From Cephalothrix spiralis (lineage: Eukaryota > Nemertea > Palaeonemertea > Archinemertea > Cephalotrichidae): 11,831 nt of DNA. Position 1 is the stretch's first letter, and the number at the start of each line of letters is the position of its first letter. The notes under the pieces were generated by a model that saw only the letters and a list, made by a program, of their open reading frames with translations, searched no databases and was not told where the DNA came from. Positions 1 through 6,593 of the stretch are shown here, in pieces. The stretch covers positions 1 through 11,831 of the forward strand of contig JAUCNG010365151.1 of the NCBI GenBank assembly GCA_032353305.1. Direction: 5' to 3'. A program made the translations under genes and the position numbers.

Positions 1-890
1 TTATTGACCTGCCTATATATTCAAAGCGATAACGGGTTTTTTATGAAAGCATTTTATCTCTACCCATATACCTTAAAGCTATCATTATTCATAGCGCTAG
101 AAATCTATGGATCACCCCGATCCAAAGAACTCTATCAGCGCGAAGTCCCCTGGTGGGGTGGCGGAGAACGCATATTATTTTTAAATATAATTTTTAAAAA
201 GCGAAATAAAGCTGAAAGTCATTCACTCTTAAGGTTTTTCTGTGTTTTGCTCATTTGTTCCTTTTGCAAGCGGATTTTATCCTGTCCCTATGGGCGATCC
301 ATAAGCGATAATTAGCTATCGAAAAAGTGTCCCCGCCTGCGATGCCTAGTACCGCTTTAATCAATCCTAGCGCTTTATTTTGACGGCACCCCCTTCTGGT
401 GTATTTCATTGACTGGTGCATAAGTCAGAGAATCAACTGTTATGGGGGCCGGGGAAAGAAAGGAATCACAGCTATTCGGGCATTTCACGTATAGTGAAAT
501 CGCAAATTTGTGCGTATTTCCTTCAATATCTCCGGAAGTAGATTAGTTAGCGACTAAAAATTTATTTAGTAAAATGCCATGCGACTTGTAATGACTGAGC
601 TGTGACGTTACCAACTGAAAAAAGTGATGTACTTCTGGAGATATTTAATTAAGGAAGGTCGCGATTTTACGTCTGGTCACATCCCAAAATGTTAGGAATG
701 CAATTTTTATGGCGTTCAAATGTGATTAGAATCGTCTCAAAACCTCTAAAATATGATTGAAAAATTGCAGAATAGCTAGTGGGGAAAACTATATCTATGA
801 CTGGAAAAAATTGAAGAACTAATCAAATTGCATACATTTGCATTAATCGATTCGTACATGTAATATTATGGTCTTGATAATAGTGAAACA
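1..890. other. unassigned sequence upstream of the first recognised exon
   Basis: I find no recognisable exon here. In GOGAT proteins the segment just before the exon at 1031 is a glycine- and serine-rich stretch (GGKSNSGEGGEDP type), and it is not encoded in any frame here, so the preceding exon must lie outside the window. A 103-codon + frame at 4-315 has no family features and looks like chance. The one structural feature is the imperfect inverted repeat at 491-676. If the gene runs on + as the exons show, this is intron. Confidence 0.5.
491..676. repeat. imperfect inverted repeat (degenerate foldback)
   Basis: The left arm at about 493-544 and the right arm at about 626-675 are reverse complements with gaps. 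The best core is ATATCTCCGGAAGTA on the left against ATATCTCCAGAAGTA read from the right arm. Flanking matches are CCTT before the core and a GTGAAATCGC / GTAAAATCGC pair at the outer ends. The spacer is about 80 bp. It could be the remains of a non-autonomous DNA transposon. No clear target duplication is visible, so the class is open. Confidence 0.45.
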
Positions 891-1080
891 GAACCTTTTC
901 GTGGATTTTAATATTTTCTTCTTATTCTATCTTAGGTCGCATCCGGTAGGTTTGGTGTAACAAGTTCATACTTGGCCCATGCTGAGAACCTTTTCGTGGA
1001 TTTTAATATTTTCTTCTTATTCTATCTTAGGTCGCATCCGGTAGGTTTGGTGTAACAAGTTCATACTTGGCCCATGCTGA
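891..1080. repeat. perfect 95-bp tandem duplication across an intron/exon boundary
   Basis: Bases 891-985 and 986-1080 are identical. Each unit begins GAACCTTTTCGTGG and ends CCCATGCTGA. Each contains a pyrimidine-rich tract ending in CTTAG followed by GTCGCATCCGGTAGG, which is the acceptor and first 50 bases of the GOGAT exon. Since 95 is not a multiple of 3, entry at the upstream acceptor (exon base 936) shifts the frame. It reads 39 codons and then meets TAA at 1053-1055, whereas entry at the downstream acceptor (1031) gives the intact domain. The absence of any mismatch means the event is very recent or is an assembly artefact. Confidence 0.97.
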
Positions 1081-1249
1081 TGATATTCAAATAAAGATGG
1101 CGCAAGGAGCCAAGCCTGGTGAAGGTGGTGAGTTGCCCGGTAAAAAAGTGACGGAAGATATAGCAAAAACGAGATATTCGATTCCGAAAGTAGGACTCAT
1201 AAGTCCTCCGCCTCATCACGATATTTACTCCATTGAGGATTTAGCACAG
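1031..1249 (+). CDS. GOGAT: glutamate synthase (GOGAT), internal exon of the FMN/synthase domain
   Basis: This is a 73-codon internal exon, entered after ...TATCTTAG and left at CAG|GTTTGT, phase 0 at both ends. It starts [13 protein letters not shown] and contains [18 protein letters not shown], then [20 protein letters not shown]. These are near-invariant stretches of the glutamate synthase large-subunit synthase domain, the TIM barrel that binds FMN and 2-oxoglutarate. The enzyme converts 2-oxoglutarate plus glutamine-derived ammonia to two glutamates, using NAD(P)H- or ferredoxin-derived electrons. Animal forms are normally long single polypeptides of the NADH type. The following exon continues the same protein without a gap. 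The translated frame runs on past the donor to 1372, but that extension is intronic and has no homology. The first 50 bases are duplicated just upstream (891-985). Bacterial contamination is excluded by the clean introns. Confidence 0.95.
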
Positions 1250-1425
1250 GTTTGTAAATTATTGATTATTAGTTCAGTTCTCATGCGCATTGGTAGCGCA
1301 CTGGCCTTATCGGAAGGGCACGAGTTCGAGCCTCACTACGAAAACCAAATCTACGCGGAATATACTTTGTGAACTCTAGATGCATGACTTAAATGGTAGA
1401 TCCCGTATACGTGCACTTTTTATTG

Positions 1426-1653
1426 TAAGGGCTCCATTATACTTGGCCGATTTTTAGCTGCCGACCTCGTCCCGATTAAACAAAATCTGATCAAATCCTG
1501 TGATGCGTGACTGAAAATTCAAAATTGTATTGTTGTCGTTTTAAAATTAATACAATTTTGAATTTTCAGTCCCGCATTACAGGATTTAATCAAATTATGT
1601 TTAATCGGGACGAGGTCGGCAGCTAAAAATCGGGTAGTGTAATGGAGCCCTAA
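1426..1653. mobile_element. MITE-like palindromic element with TAA target duplication
   Basis: The element body is 1429-1650 (222 bp). The left arm at 1429-1531 and right arm at 1549-1650 are nearly perfect reverse complements over their whole length, with a 17-bp loop at 1532-1548. Both ends are GGGCTCCATTA, and the element is flanked by TAA at 1426-1428 and 1651-1653. A 3-bp TAA/TTA target duplication with GGG-type termini is typical of PIF/Harbinger-related MITEs, so that is my tentative class. There is no coding capacity. It sits in the intron between the two GOGAT exons and would form a strong hairpin in the pre-mRNA. The few arm mismatches include T/C and G/A pairs, consistent with decay after insertion. 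Confidence 0.85.
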
Positions 1654-2155
1654 GTTTATAGCCAGTTTATCTTAAAGGTACAAGATAATTTGTGAACTAT
1701 TTTAGATTAAATTGATTTTGTAAGAAAACCAAACTGTAAATATAGCAAAACGATGATGAATTAGACTAAATATAATTAATAACATTAATATAATAACATA
1801 AGTAGTATAAATATTGTAGATATTATTTAAAATATTAATTCTTGACAGAATCGGATTCAAAATGTAGCCTAAAAAATACGTAGAAGTCTTATACCATATT
1901 TTCAAAGATCATCAGAAAACCGAAAAATTAACGGTTCAGTTTGGTAAACAAAACATTTTATTTAAAATATTTAGACAATTTCTACAAACAGACAGACCTG
2001 GTACAGGGGGTTCTCGTTATACATTCAATATACAAATACAAAAACAATTCTTGCATTAAAATAAATTTAAAAACACAATTTTTGCTTCCACTGGAGCGTA
2101 CGAACCCTGTATAGTGATGATCTCTGAAATTTAAACGATTTCTGTTTTCTTTTAG
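1654..2155. other. remainder of the GOGAT intron, AT-rich
   Basis: This is AT-rich intronic sequence with no exon-like or transposon-coding frame that I can recognise. A 67-codon minus frame at 1702-1905 is hydrophobic, low-complexity and unsupported. The interval ends with a pyrimidine tract and TTTTAG at 2150-2155, the acceptor of the next exon. Confidence 0.6.
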
Positions 2156-2254
2156 CTCATCTACGATTTGAAATGTGCAAATCCAAATGCTCGAATAAGT
2201 GTCAAATTGGTGTCGGAAGTTGGAGTCGGAATCATCGCCGCTGGTGTGGCTAAG
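2156..2254 (+). CDS. GOGAT: glutamate synthase (GOGAT), next internal exon
   Basis: This is a 33-codon exon (99 bp, phase 0 at both ends) between TTCTTTTAG and a strong GTGAGT donor. The translation begins [20 protein letters not shown] and ends [13 protein letters not shown]. It directly continues the IEDLAQ end of the previous exon, as in all glutamate synthases (..[22 protein letters not shown]..). It supplies further strands and helices of the FMN-binding synthase barrel. The expected continuation (a histidine/aspartate-glycine-glycine stretch, then the 3Fe-4S cysteine cluster) is not found downstream to 11831. It was probably too short for automatic ORF listing, but its homology is unambiguous. 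Confidence 0.95.
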
Positions 2255-2351
2255 GTGAGTCCTACTAGTAGCAAATATATATATAAATTGTTTATTATAG
2301 TGCGTCTAGCACACAAGAATTATAACAAATAATACATGTATAAAACAAATG

Positions 2352-2558
2352 CTACCAGCCTTTAGCAGGCTTATGGGGCACTGATTTCAGCTCTTGGCCC
2401 TTCATAAAGAAACAGTATAACAAGAAATGTCTTTCGTTCTCTATGCTGGTGGTGTTGCACTTTTTGCACAATCGTCTCTCAACTGGGATAATTTTGTATC
2501 TGCCAAGTTCAATATTAATTGGGAATGTTAGGTTTCTTATTCTAGCTAGGCTAGATAT
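2352..2558 (-). pseudogene. LINE (non-LTR retrotransposon) polymerase C-terminal fragment
   Basis: The open frame on the minus strand runs from about 2558 to the TAG at 2354-2352, 68 codons plus stop. It contains LTFPINIELGRY, then VERRLCKKC, then IENERHFLLYC. Many invertebrate LINE ORF2 proteins end in this arrangement (..IE.GRY......ERLC..C....IE.E.HFL..C), a cysteine/histidine cluster after the reverse transcriptase. Upstream in the same frame is a TAG (2561-2559), and no reverse transcriptase core is visible, so this is a 5'-truncated dead copy. It sits antisense to GOGAT in the long intron after 2254. I cannot assign the clade. Confidence 0.75.
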
Positions 2559-2675
2559 CTATGTTCTCTTGGTAGATTCGAAGTTACAAATTGTTCTGCC
2601 ATAAATTCTGATTTGACTGTTTTATAAGTTCTTAGTTTAACATATCCAGGAGAATACAGATATACAGGCCTCACA

Positions 2676-2780
2676 GTTCTCCTAAAATTTTAGGATATCT
2701 TAAAATATGACCATTCCTCCTAGAATCTCCTAAATTCTCCTAAAATCTCATAAAATCCTATTATTTCTCATAAAATTTGA
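2676..2780. repeat. degenerate CTCCTAAAAT-type low-complexity repeat
   Basis: The interval contains repeated variants of TCTCCTAAAAT and TCTCATAAAAT, including a 14-bp perfect palindrome CCTAAAATTTTAGG at 2681-2694. Units are uneven and diverged. It has no coding signal and reads as a decayed simple tandem repeat. Confidence 0.55.
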
Positions 2781-3398
2781 TGAAAATGGTACTGCCGAAT
2801 ATATCATGAAGTATGTATCATATCAAACTCATACTTACACAAGATGCTCCAAATATGATGGCATTCACGATGACACTGTTTGTTGGAAATTCGGAGAGCC
2901 TATCACATATTTATGACGCCATCAATTTTGAACAAAAATATGAAAACTTGATCAAAAACAAGGTTGATCAAAAACAAGGTTTCGATATGTAAGGGTACAT
3001 TTAAATTAGCCCGCAAAATTGAGTTGGTAATGAATGTATGAGCCATCAATTAACAATTGGGGCAGCATAGTTGTTCTCGATGGCCAAAATTGGTTGTAAT
3101 TTAAAAAAAAATTAGCATGCAAGTAAATAATTAGAAATTGAGAAATTCATAAAAGTAATTAACGTACTTTAAACAATTGATAGCCTAACATTTTCACAAG
3201 AAGAATTATTCATTAACAGATACGCAGTATAAAGAACAAATGGATACCATAAAACTTTTGTTCAAAAATTGATACTGTTCCCTTATTATTGAATTAACAT
3301 TAATCATAATTCATGTAGCTCACCAATACTTCTCCAGCGTGTGGTATCGCCTAAAGCAGGGGAAATTGCAACTAGCAAGTCCATAACAGTATCATATG
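2781..3398. other. unassigned AT-rich intronic sequence with a 16-bp direct repeat
   Basis: The only clear structure is a perfect 16-bp tandem repeat, TTGATCAAAAACAAGG, at 2948-2963 and 2964-2979. The right end from about 3300 may hold more of the piggyBac relic that ends at 3399, since the frame VTYDTVMDLLV can be read on the minus strand near 3400-3370. I see no second or third catalytic aspartate motif. No host exon is recognisable. Confidence 0.5.
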
Positions 3399-3843
3399 TC
3401 ACCCCATGCTCGGAATTTCTTTGTCACTCTTGCCAGTATATATTTTCCACTTGCTAAGGTAGCCGCTACCACTTTCATTTATCATGAAACTCATCATACA
3501 GTACTTAATTGGCTTAGCCGGATTGTAGACCCGATATGAAATCCTTTCTTAGAATTTCATCATTCCTTCATCAATAGCTAGATTTTAGGTTTGTACACAT
3601 CATAGCACCTTTCTTGAAAACGCTTGTGTATCGGCTTGAATTTAAACAAGGGTTCATGCATGCCTTTCTTGATTTCTTGGTACAAAGTTTTCGTTATTGT
3701 TCAGATGAAAAAAACTTTGTATCAATTGGAACCTATTGCGGGAAATAATATTTCCGAAAAATTGGGTAGGTGCTCCAATAACTGGCTATGCCAGGCTTAT
3801 CTATTATACCCATAGCTATTGTTAGGGACGAATACATTATCAT
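3399..3843 (-). pseudogene. piggyBac-type transposase relic, copy 1 (DDE core start)
   Basis: Read on the minus strand across several frames, the interval gives the standard piggyBac (DDE_Tnp_1_7) order. First comes LTIAMGIIDKPGIASYWST (3830-3769), then FFGNIISRNRFQ and FFHLNNNENFVPRN, then PLFKFKPIHKRFQERCYDVY. Next is LAIDEGMMKF (3581-3552), whose Asp corresponds to the first catalytic Asp of the family, followed by RISYRVYNPAKPIKYCMM and KWKIYTGKSDKEIP. At least three frameshifts are needed, and there are stops, including a TAA right after DEGMMKF and a TGA at 3401-3399. The second and third catalytic Asp regions are not found, so the copy is dead. It would have cut and pasted DNA at TTAA. 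Bases 3729-3843 are paralogous to part of copy 2. Confidence 0.92.
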
Positions 3844-4035
3844 GTGGCTCGGTGGTTAAGTGGTAGAACTCGGTCTTTGAATCCGGAGGTCCCGGGTTCG
3901 AGACCCGGCTCGAAACCACTCTCCATCGGGCAATTGTCTCAGCGCATAGCTTCCTGGGTGGTTCGGTCAGGTTAAATACGTAGAGTGGGACACTGTCCCT
4001 CCTTTCGGGGTAAAAATCCCACTGCTAATCGGTAT
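3844..4035 (+). mobile_element. tRNA-derived SINE, copy 1
   Basis: The head is tRNA-like, with an A box TGGTTAAGTGG at 3853-3863 and a perfect B box GGTTCGAGACC at 3895-3905. An anticodon-loop-like CTTTGAA lies between them (TTG in the anticodon position). The acceptor arms pair only partly (GTGG with CCAC), and 3' of the head comes a non-tRNA body. That body, with TCCTGGGTGG, GTCAGGTTAAATACGT and GAGTGGGAC, recurs at 11627-11665, so this is a SINE, not a tRNA gene. The piggyBac homology with copy 2 breaks exactly at 3843/3844, consistent with insertion there. The 3' end is set where similarity between the two SINE copies fades. No clear poly(A) or target duplication is visible. Confidence 0.85.
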
Positions 4036-4255
4036 ATAGAAAATAGATTAGAGTGCGGGGTAGGTCTACAGGCCTAAGGGTAAATCTTTTTAAAAAACTG
4101 TTCTGCTTTTATCTTAAATGGGGCTGAATTAGGCAAAACTGGTGTTGTCATGTCGACGTTTTCGTTAATGTTATTATTGTTTAAATCAGCTGTTATCATG
4201 GTTATTGAATTTGATCATCACTAGACTTGAAAAGAGCTGATGGAATTTCCAATTT

Positions 4256-4623
4256 CTATGATAACATAACTGAGTCTGACTCTTCAGAATCAGAATCAGG
4301 GATTATTGTATTGCTATCGGCATCGGTATCGGGAATTTCTTCAAGTTCAACAACAGTAACAGGTTTTGAAATCATAGTTAGGTTACCTTTTGTTTTGTTT
4401 TTCTGCATGTTCTTTTTTTCGAAATCATATTCTGAATTTCATTTTAATTTTTTAACAGTCTCTGCCTTTGGGGTCTCATCATCAGATTGATCTGACTCTA
4501 AATCATACTCCCAATCAAATCCATTATCTGAGTAATCAAGATCAGCTTCAGAATCATCACAATCAACGTCACTTCCCAAAATTTGGAGGACATCGTTCAC
4601 AGAAAATTTCTGATCCCCGCCAT
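4256..4623 (-). pseudogene. acidic leader ORF, probably a piggyBac transposase N-terminus
   Basis: One minus frame runs from about 4615 to the TAG at 4258-4256 with a single internal TGA (4441-4439). It begins KFSVNDVLQILGSDVD and is very rich in Asp, Glu and Ser (DLDYSDNGFDWEYDLESD, then DTDADSN, then DSDSEESDS). Acidic disordered leaders with a short hydrophobic DVL-type start are common in piggyBac-like transposases, and the order on the minus strand suits copy 1. An ATG in good context (CAAAATGGC) lies at 4623-4621, one base out of frame: a run of four G (GCGGGGATC) looks like a single-base insertion. Link to copy 1 is inference. The segment between 4256 and the SINE is unreadable. The + strand frame at 4227-4490 is its antisense shadow. 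Confidence 0.55.
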
Positions 4624-4845
4624 TTTGTTTGTTTTGACGTTTGAAGTCTGCTTCCTACTTTAAATAATCAAAAATAAATAAAAATACTGAATCTTATTTA
4701 AATTGTCTTTAAAAATAATTAAAATAACTGATAAAATACTATTTCGAAAGCCCTTATTATGTTTATTCTTAATCATCCAATATTTTTGTTCTAAACCGAT
4801 TATTTGCGTTTAAATACAATTTTTAATTTGGTACCCGCCCTATTT
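4624..4845. other. AT-rich spacer between piggyBac fragments
   Basis: This is AT-rich sequence with runs of A and T and no readable protein. It may include 5' flanking sequence of the acidic ORF on the minus strand. No terminal inverted repeat or TTAA-flanked boundary could be fixed for either piggyBac copy. Confidence 0.4.
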
Positions 4846-5306
4846 GAACCTATTGCGGGAAATAATATTTCCGAAAAATGGGGTAGAAATGACCTCATCG
4901 GTGCATCAATAACTGGCTATGCTATCTATTATATCAATGTTACGATCTTTTTATTATACCCATAGCTATTGTTAGGGACAAATACATTATCATATCATTT
5001 ACGTCCTCCCACTCATGAAATCTGGCTGATTTACGCTGTTTCAGCAGGTCGGCATTTTTGGTCCTGTATCGATTGGGAAACATAACGATTTGTTTCAGTC
5101 CCCATTTCGTTAAAATCACTAAGTTTGATAAACAACTCAAGAAAATTTAAAGCTGTTTTATCTATTATCCTCCTCCTCGTCGTTGTCTTCCTCATCTTCA
5201 ATTACGAGGCCAGTGACATCATAAAAATCTTTAAACTTTGGCTAACCTTTGTCGACCATTTCTTATTATTTTGCTCTTTTTCGCGATTGGCTATTTCGAC
5301 GAGCAT
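4846..5306 (-). pseudogene. piggyBac-type transposase relic, copy 2 (N-terminal half)
   Basis: The minus strand can be read from ATG at 5306-5304 (MLVEIANREKEQNNKKWSTK). After a frameshift comes an acidic stretch VIEDEEDNDEEED, then LNFLELFIKLSDFNEMGTE with TNRYVSQ. A further shift leads to ARFHEWEDVNDMIMYLSLTI, then AMGIIKRS. The end reads CTDEVISTPFFGNIISRNRF. This is the conserved order upstream of the catalytic core in piggyBac transposases (ETN.Y, W..V..E, G...MG, YW..D, F...MSR.RF). The YW tryptophan is replaced by TGA, and several other stops and shifts occur, so it is non-functional. It stops at 4846, just after NRF, without the catalytic domain. It overlaps copy 1 in content but carries extra bases near 4870-4950 that copy 1 lacks. 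Confidence 0.85.
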
Positions 5307-5326
5307 TTGCTACTGATAGGAAGCAA

Positions 5327-5648
5327 TCAATGCTCGACTTTTTTTTTTATAATTTATTTTTTATTTTTTCATGAAATTTTATTTTTTCATGAAAAACACA
5401 AACATTTCAAATACATTTTACAAAATAATTCTTGTAACATGGTAAAGAATAATGCACAAAAATATAATACACATGTAACTCTTTATAATTTTTAAATGAT
5501 TTTACAATATTAATAGAAATAGCCCTGTCATTTTCGAATATATATTGGAAAATTTTCTATTATTTCTGGTTTAAATTAAGATTTCTAGCAGCCAAAAACC
5601 ATTTTCTATTCTATGAGCATCGAGTTTGTCATATTTCAATGCTCGACT
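5327..5648 (-). mobile_element. poly(A)-tailed retrocopy with 13-bp target duplications
   Basis: The sequence TCAATGCTCGACT occurs at 5327-5339 and again at 5636-5648. Between them is a 296-bp AT-rich insert that starts, on the + strand, with a run of T (5339-5348) and several TTTATT motifs. On the minus strand this is an insert ending in AATAAA (5358-5353) closely followed by a poly(A) tail. Target duplication plus signal plus tail is the hallmark of LINE-mediated retrotransposition. The insert has no box A/B and no long frame, so it may be the 3' UTR part of a 5'-truncated mRNA retrocopy or a LINE 3' end. The source gene is not identifiable from the sequence. Confidence 0.8.
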
Positions 5649-6303
5649 AGAAGATGGACCCTGGGTCCAGTTTTGCTTTCTTGACTTTCTTGGCGGGTAA
5701 AGCCGCTGCAGTCACGTGGCCTGGTAGGAGCTGCAGATGTTAGTGAAGTTTGACTCTACTTCCAAAGGGCTGATCGCAGAACTTGCAACGATTTTTGTAT
5801 GGTAAGGCAGCTGAATGTTGTTGCGTCTCATGGCCCTTCTTCGTTCCTGCTGTACTGAATAGCAAGGTTGCTTCTGTATGTGCCTTGATTAGGCTCCGTG
5901 TTTTGCATTGCGGATTTTTCGTTGTTGGTGACTTAGGCTGTTGTGGTGTTTTGGCTTTGTTGATGTGGGGGTAGTCGATACTCTTCATCTTGTTCTCTCT
6001 GCTTCTGTCCTGAGCTGTTGGAGTGTCTTGTGAGTTTTCTGTTTCCATGGTGTCTGGGTTTTCATTCATCTCGTTATCCAATTAATCGTATTTATGGTCT
6101 AGGAGGTCACTAATTACCTCAAGTACGTCTTGGATGACCTTATCTATGGATGATTCTTCTTCCCTGAGGATAAGCGTTGGAACATTTGACCCACCTGTTG
6201 CTTGGCTACTTCTCATGAATTCAGATGTCGAGAAAGGTGCATTTTTAGTGGCTTGGGTGTCTTGACTATATTTTACGTGATCAGTTATACCTTGTGCGTC
6301 ATT
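5647..6303 (-). pseudogene. decayed zinc-finger ORF of a transposon-like protein
   Basis: A single minus frame extends from Asn at 6303 to TAG at 5649-5647 (218 codons), broken only by TAA at 6084-6082 and TAA at 5742-5740. It begins NDAQGITDHVKYSQDTQATK. The middle is polar (MNENPDTMETENSQDTPTAQ). The C-terminal part has FSTAGTKKGHETQQH followed by RCKFCDQPFGSRVKLH. If the second stop replaced a residue, the latter gives a C-x2-C-x12-H finger. The STAGTKKGHE segment matches, in protein and over about 35 bases, the finger CSRCGTVLSTAGAKKGHE at the start of copy B (about 10438-10480). So this looks like the N-terminal zinc-finger region of a related element. The retrocopy at 5340-5635 inserted within a few bases of its terminal stop. 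Nucleic-acid binding is inferred; the protein family name is unknown to me. Confidence 0.6.
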
Positions 6304-6593
6304 TTAGATTGTCCAAACCCTAAGTGTGTGTGTGTGCTACATTAACTTATCTGGCATATCTGCGTCGCTAATTGTGTATATAATGATGTTAATGCATGTA
6401 ATGTTGAATACTTATTGTACAAGATGGTAGTCGATCGAGTTCAAAGCTACTAGCGCCATCATTGGCAATATCTATAATAATTCCCATCCTATAAAGCACA
6501 AGGGGGGGGGGGTGGTTAGTACTTGTGTATTTTTGAATTTCAGAATTTGCATTAAAATATAATTATACTGACCTATTCTGTATTATTTTTAGG
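6304..6593. other. intergenic/intronic stretch with poly-G and short GT run
   Basis: No gene is recognisable. It contains a short (GT) run at 6324-6336 and an uninterrupted run of 11 G at 6502-6512. The + strand sequence ending at 6593 (TTATTTTTAG) resembles a splice acceptor, but the frame that follows on + has no support. Confidence 0.5.

Noticed and set aside
4-315. 103-codon + frame at the left edge
   Set aside because: There are no motifs or family resemblance, and a gene preceding the GOGAT exon in this position is not supported.
1250-1372. Extension of the first GOGAT exon to the stop at 1372
   Set aside because: Homology stops at IEDLAQ, a GT donor follows, and the protein resumes at 2156 with LIYDLK.
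1031-2254. Bacterial gltB contamination or horizontal transfer
   Set aside because: Two exons with GT..AG introns, and surrounding eukaryotic elements, show a nuclear gene in an animal-type genome.
3844-3920. Apparent tRNA gene (TTG anticodon position, perfect B box)
   Set aside because: The acceptor stem pairs poorly, there is no clean cloverleaf end, and the downstream body recurs at 11508-11705, so this is the head of a SINE.
4227-4490. 87-codon + strand frame
   Set aside because: It lies antisense to the acidic minus-strand leader; its Ser-rich composition is the complement of Asp/Glu-rich codons.
4256-5306. CRISPR, operon or phage-type systems
   Set aside because: There are no regularly spaced repeats, ribosome-binding-site gene trains or phage genes; the genome is eukaryotic.
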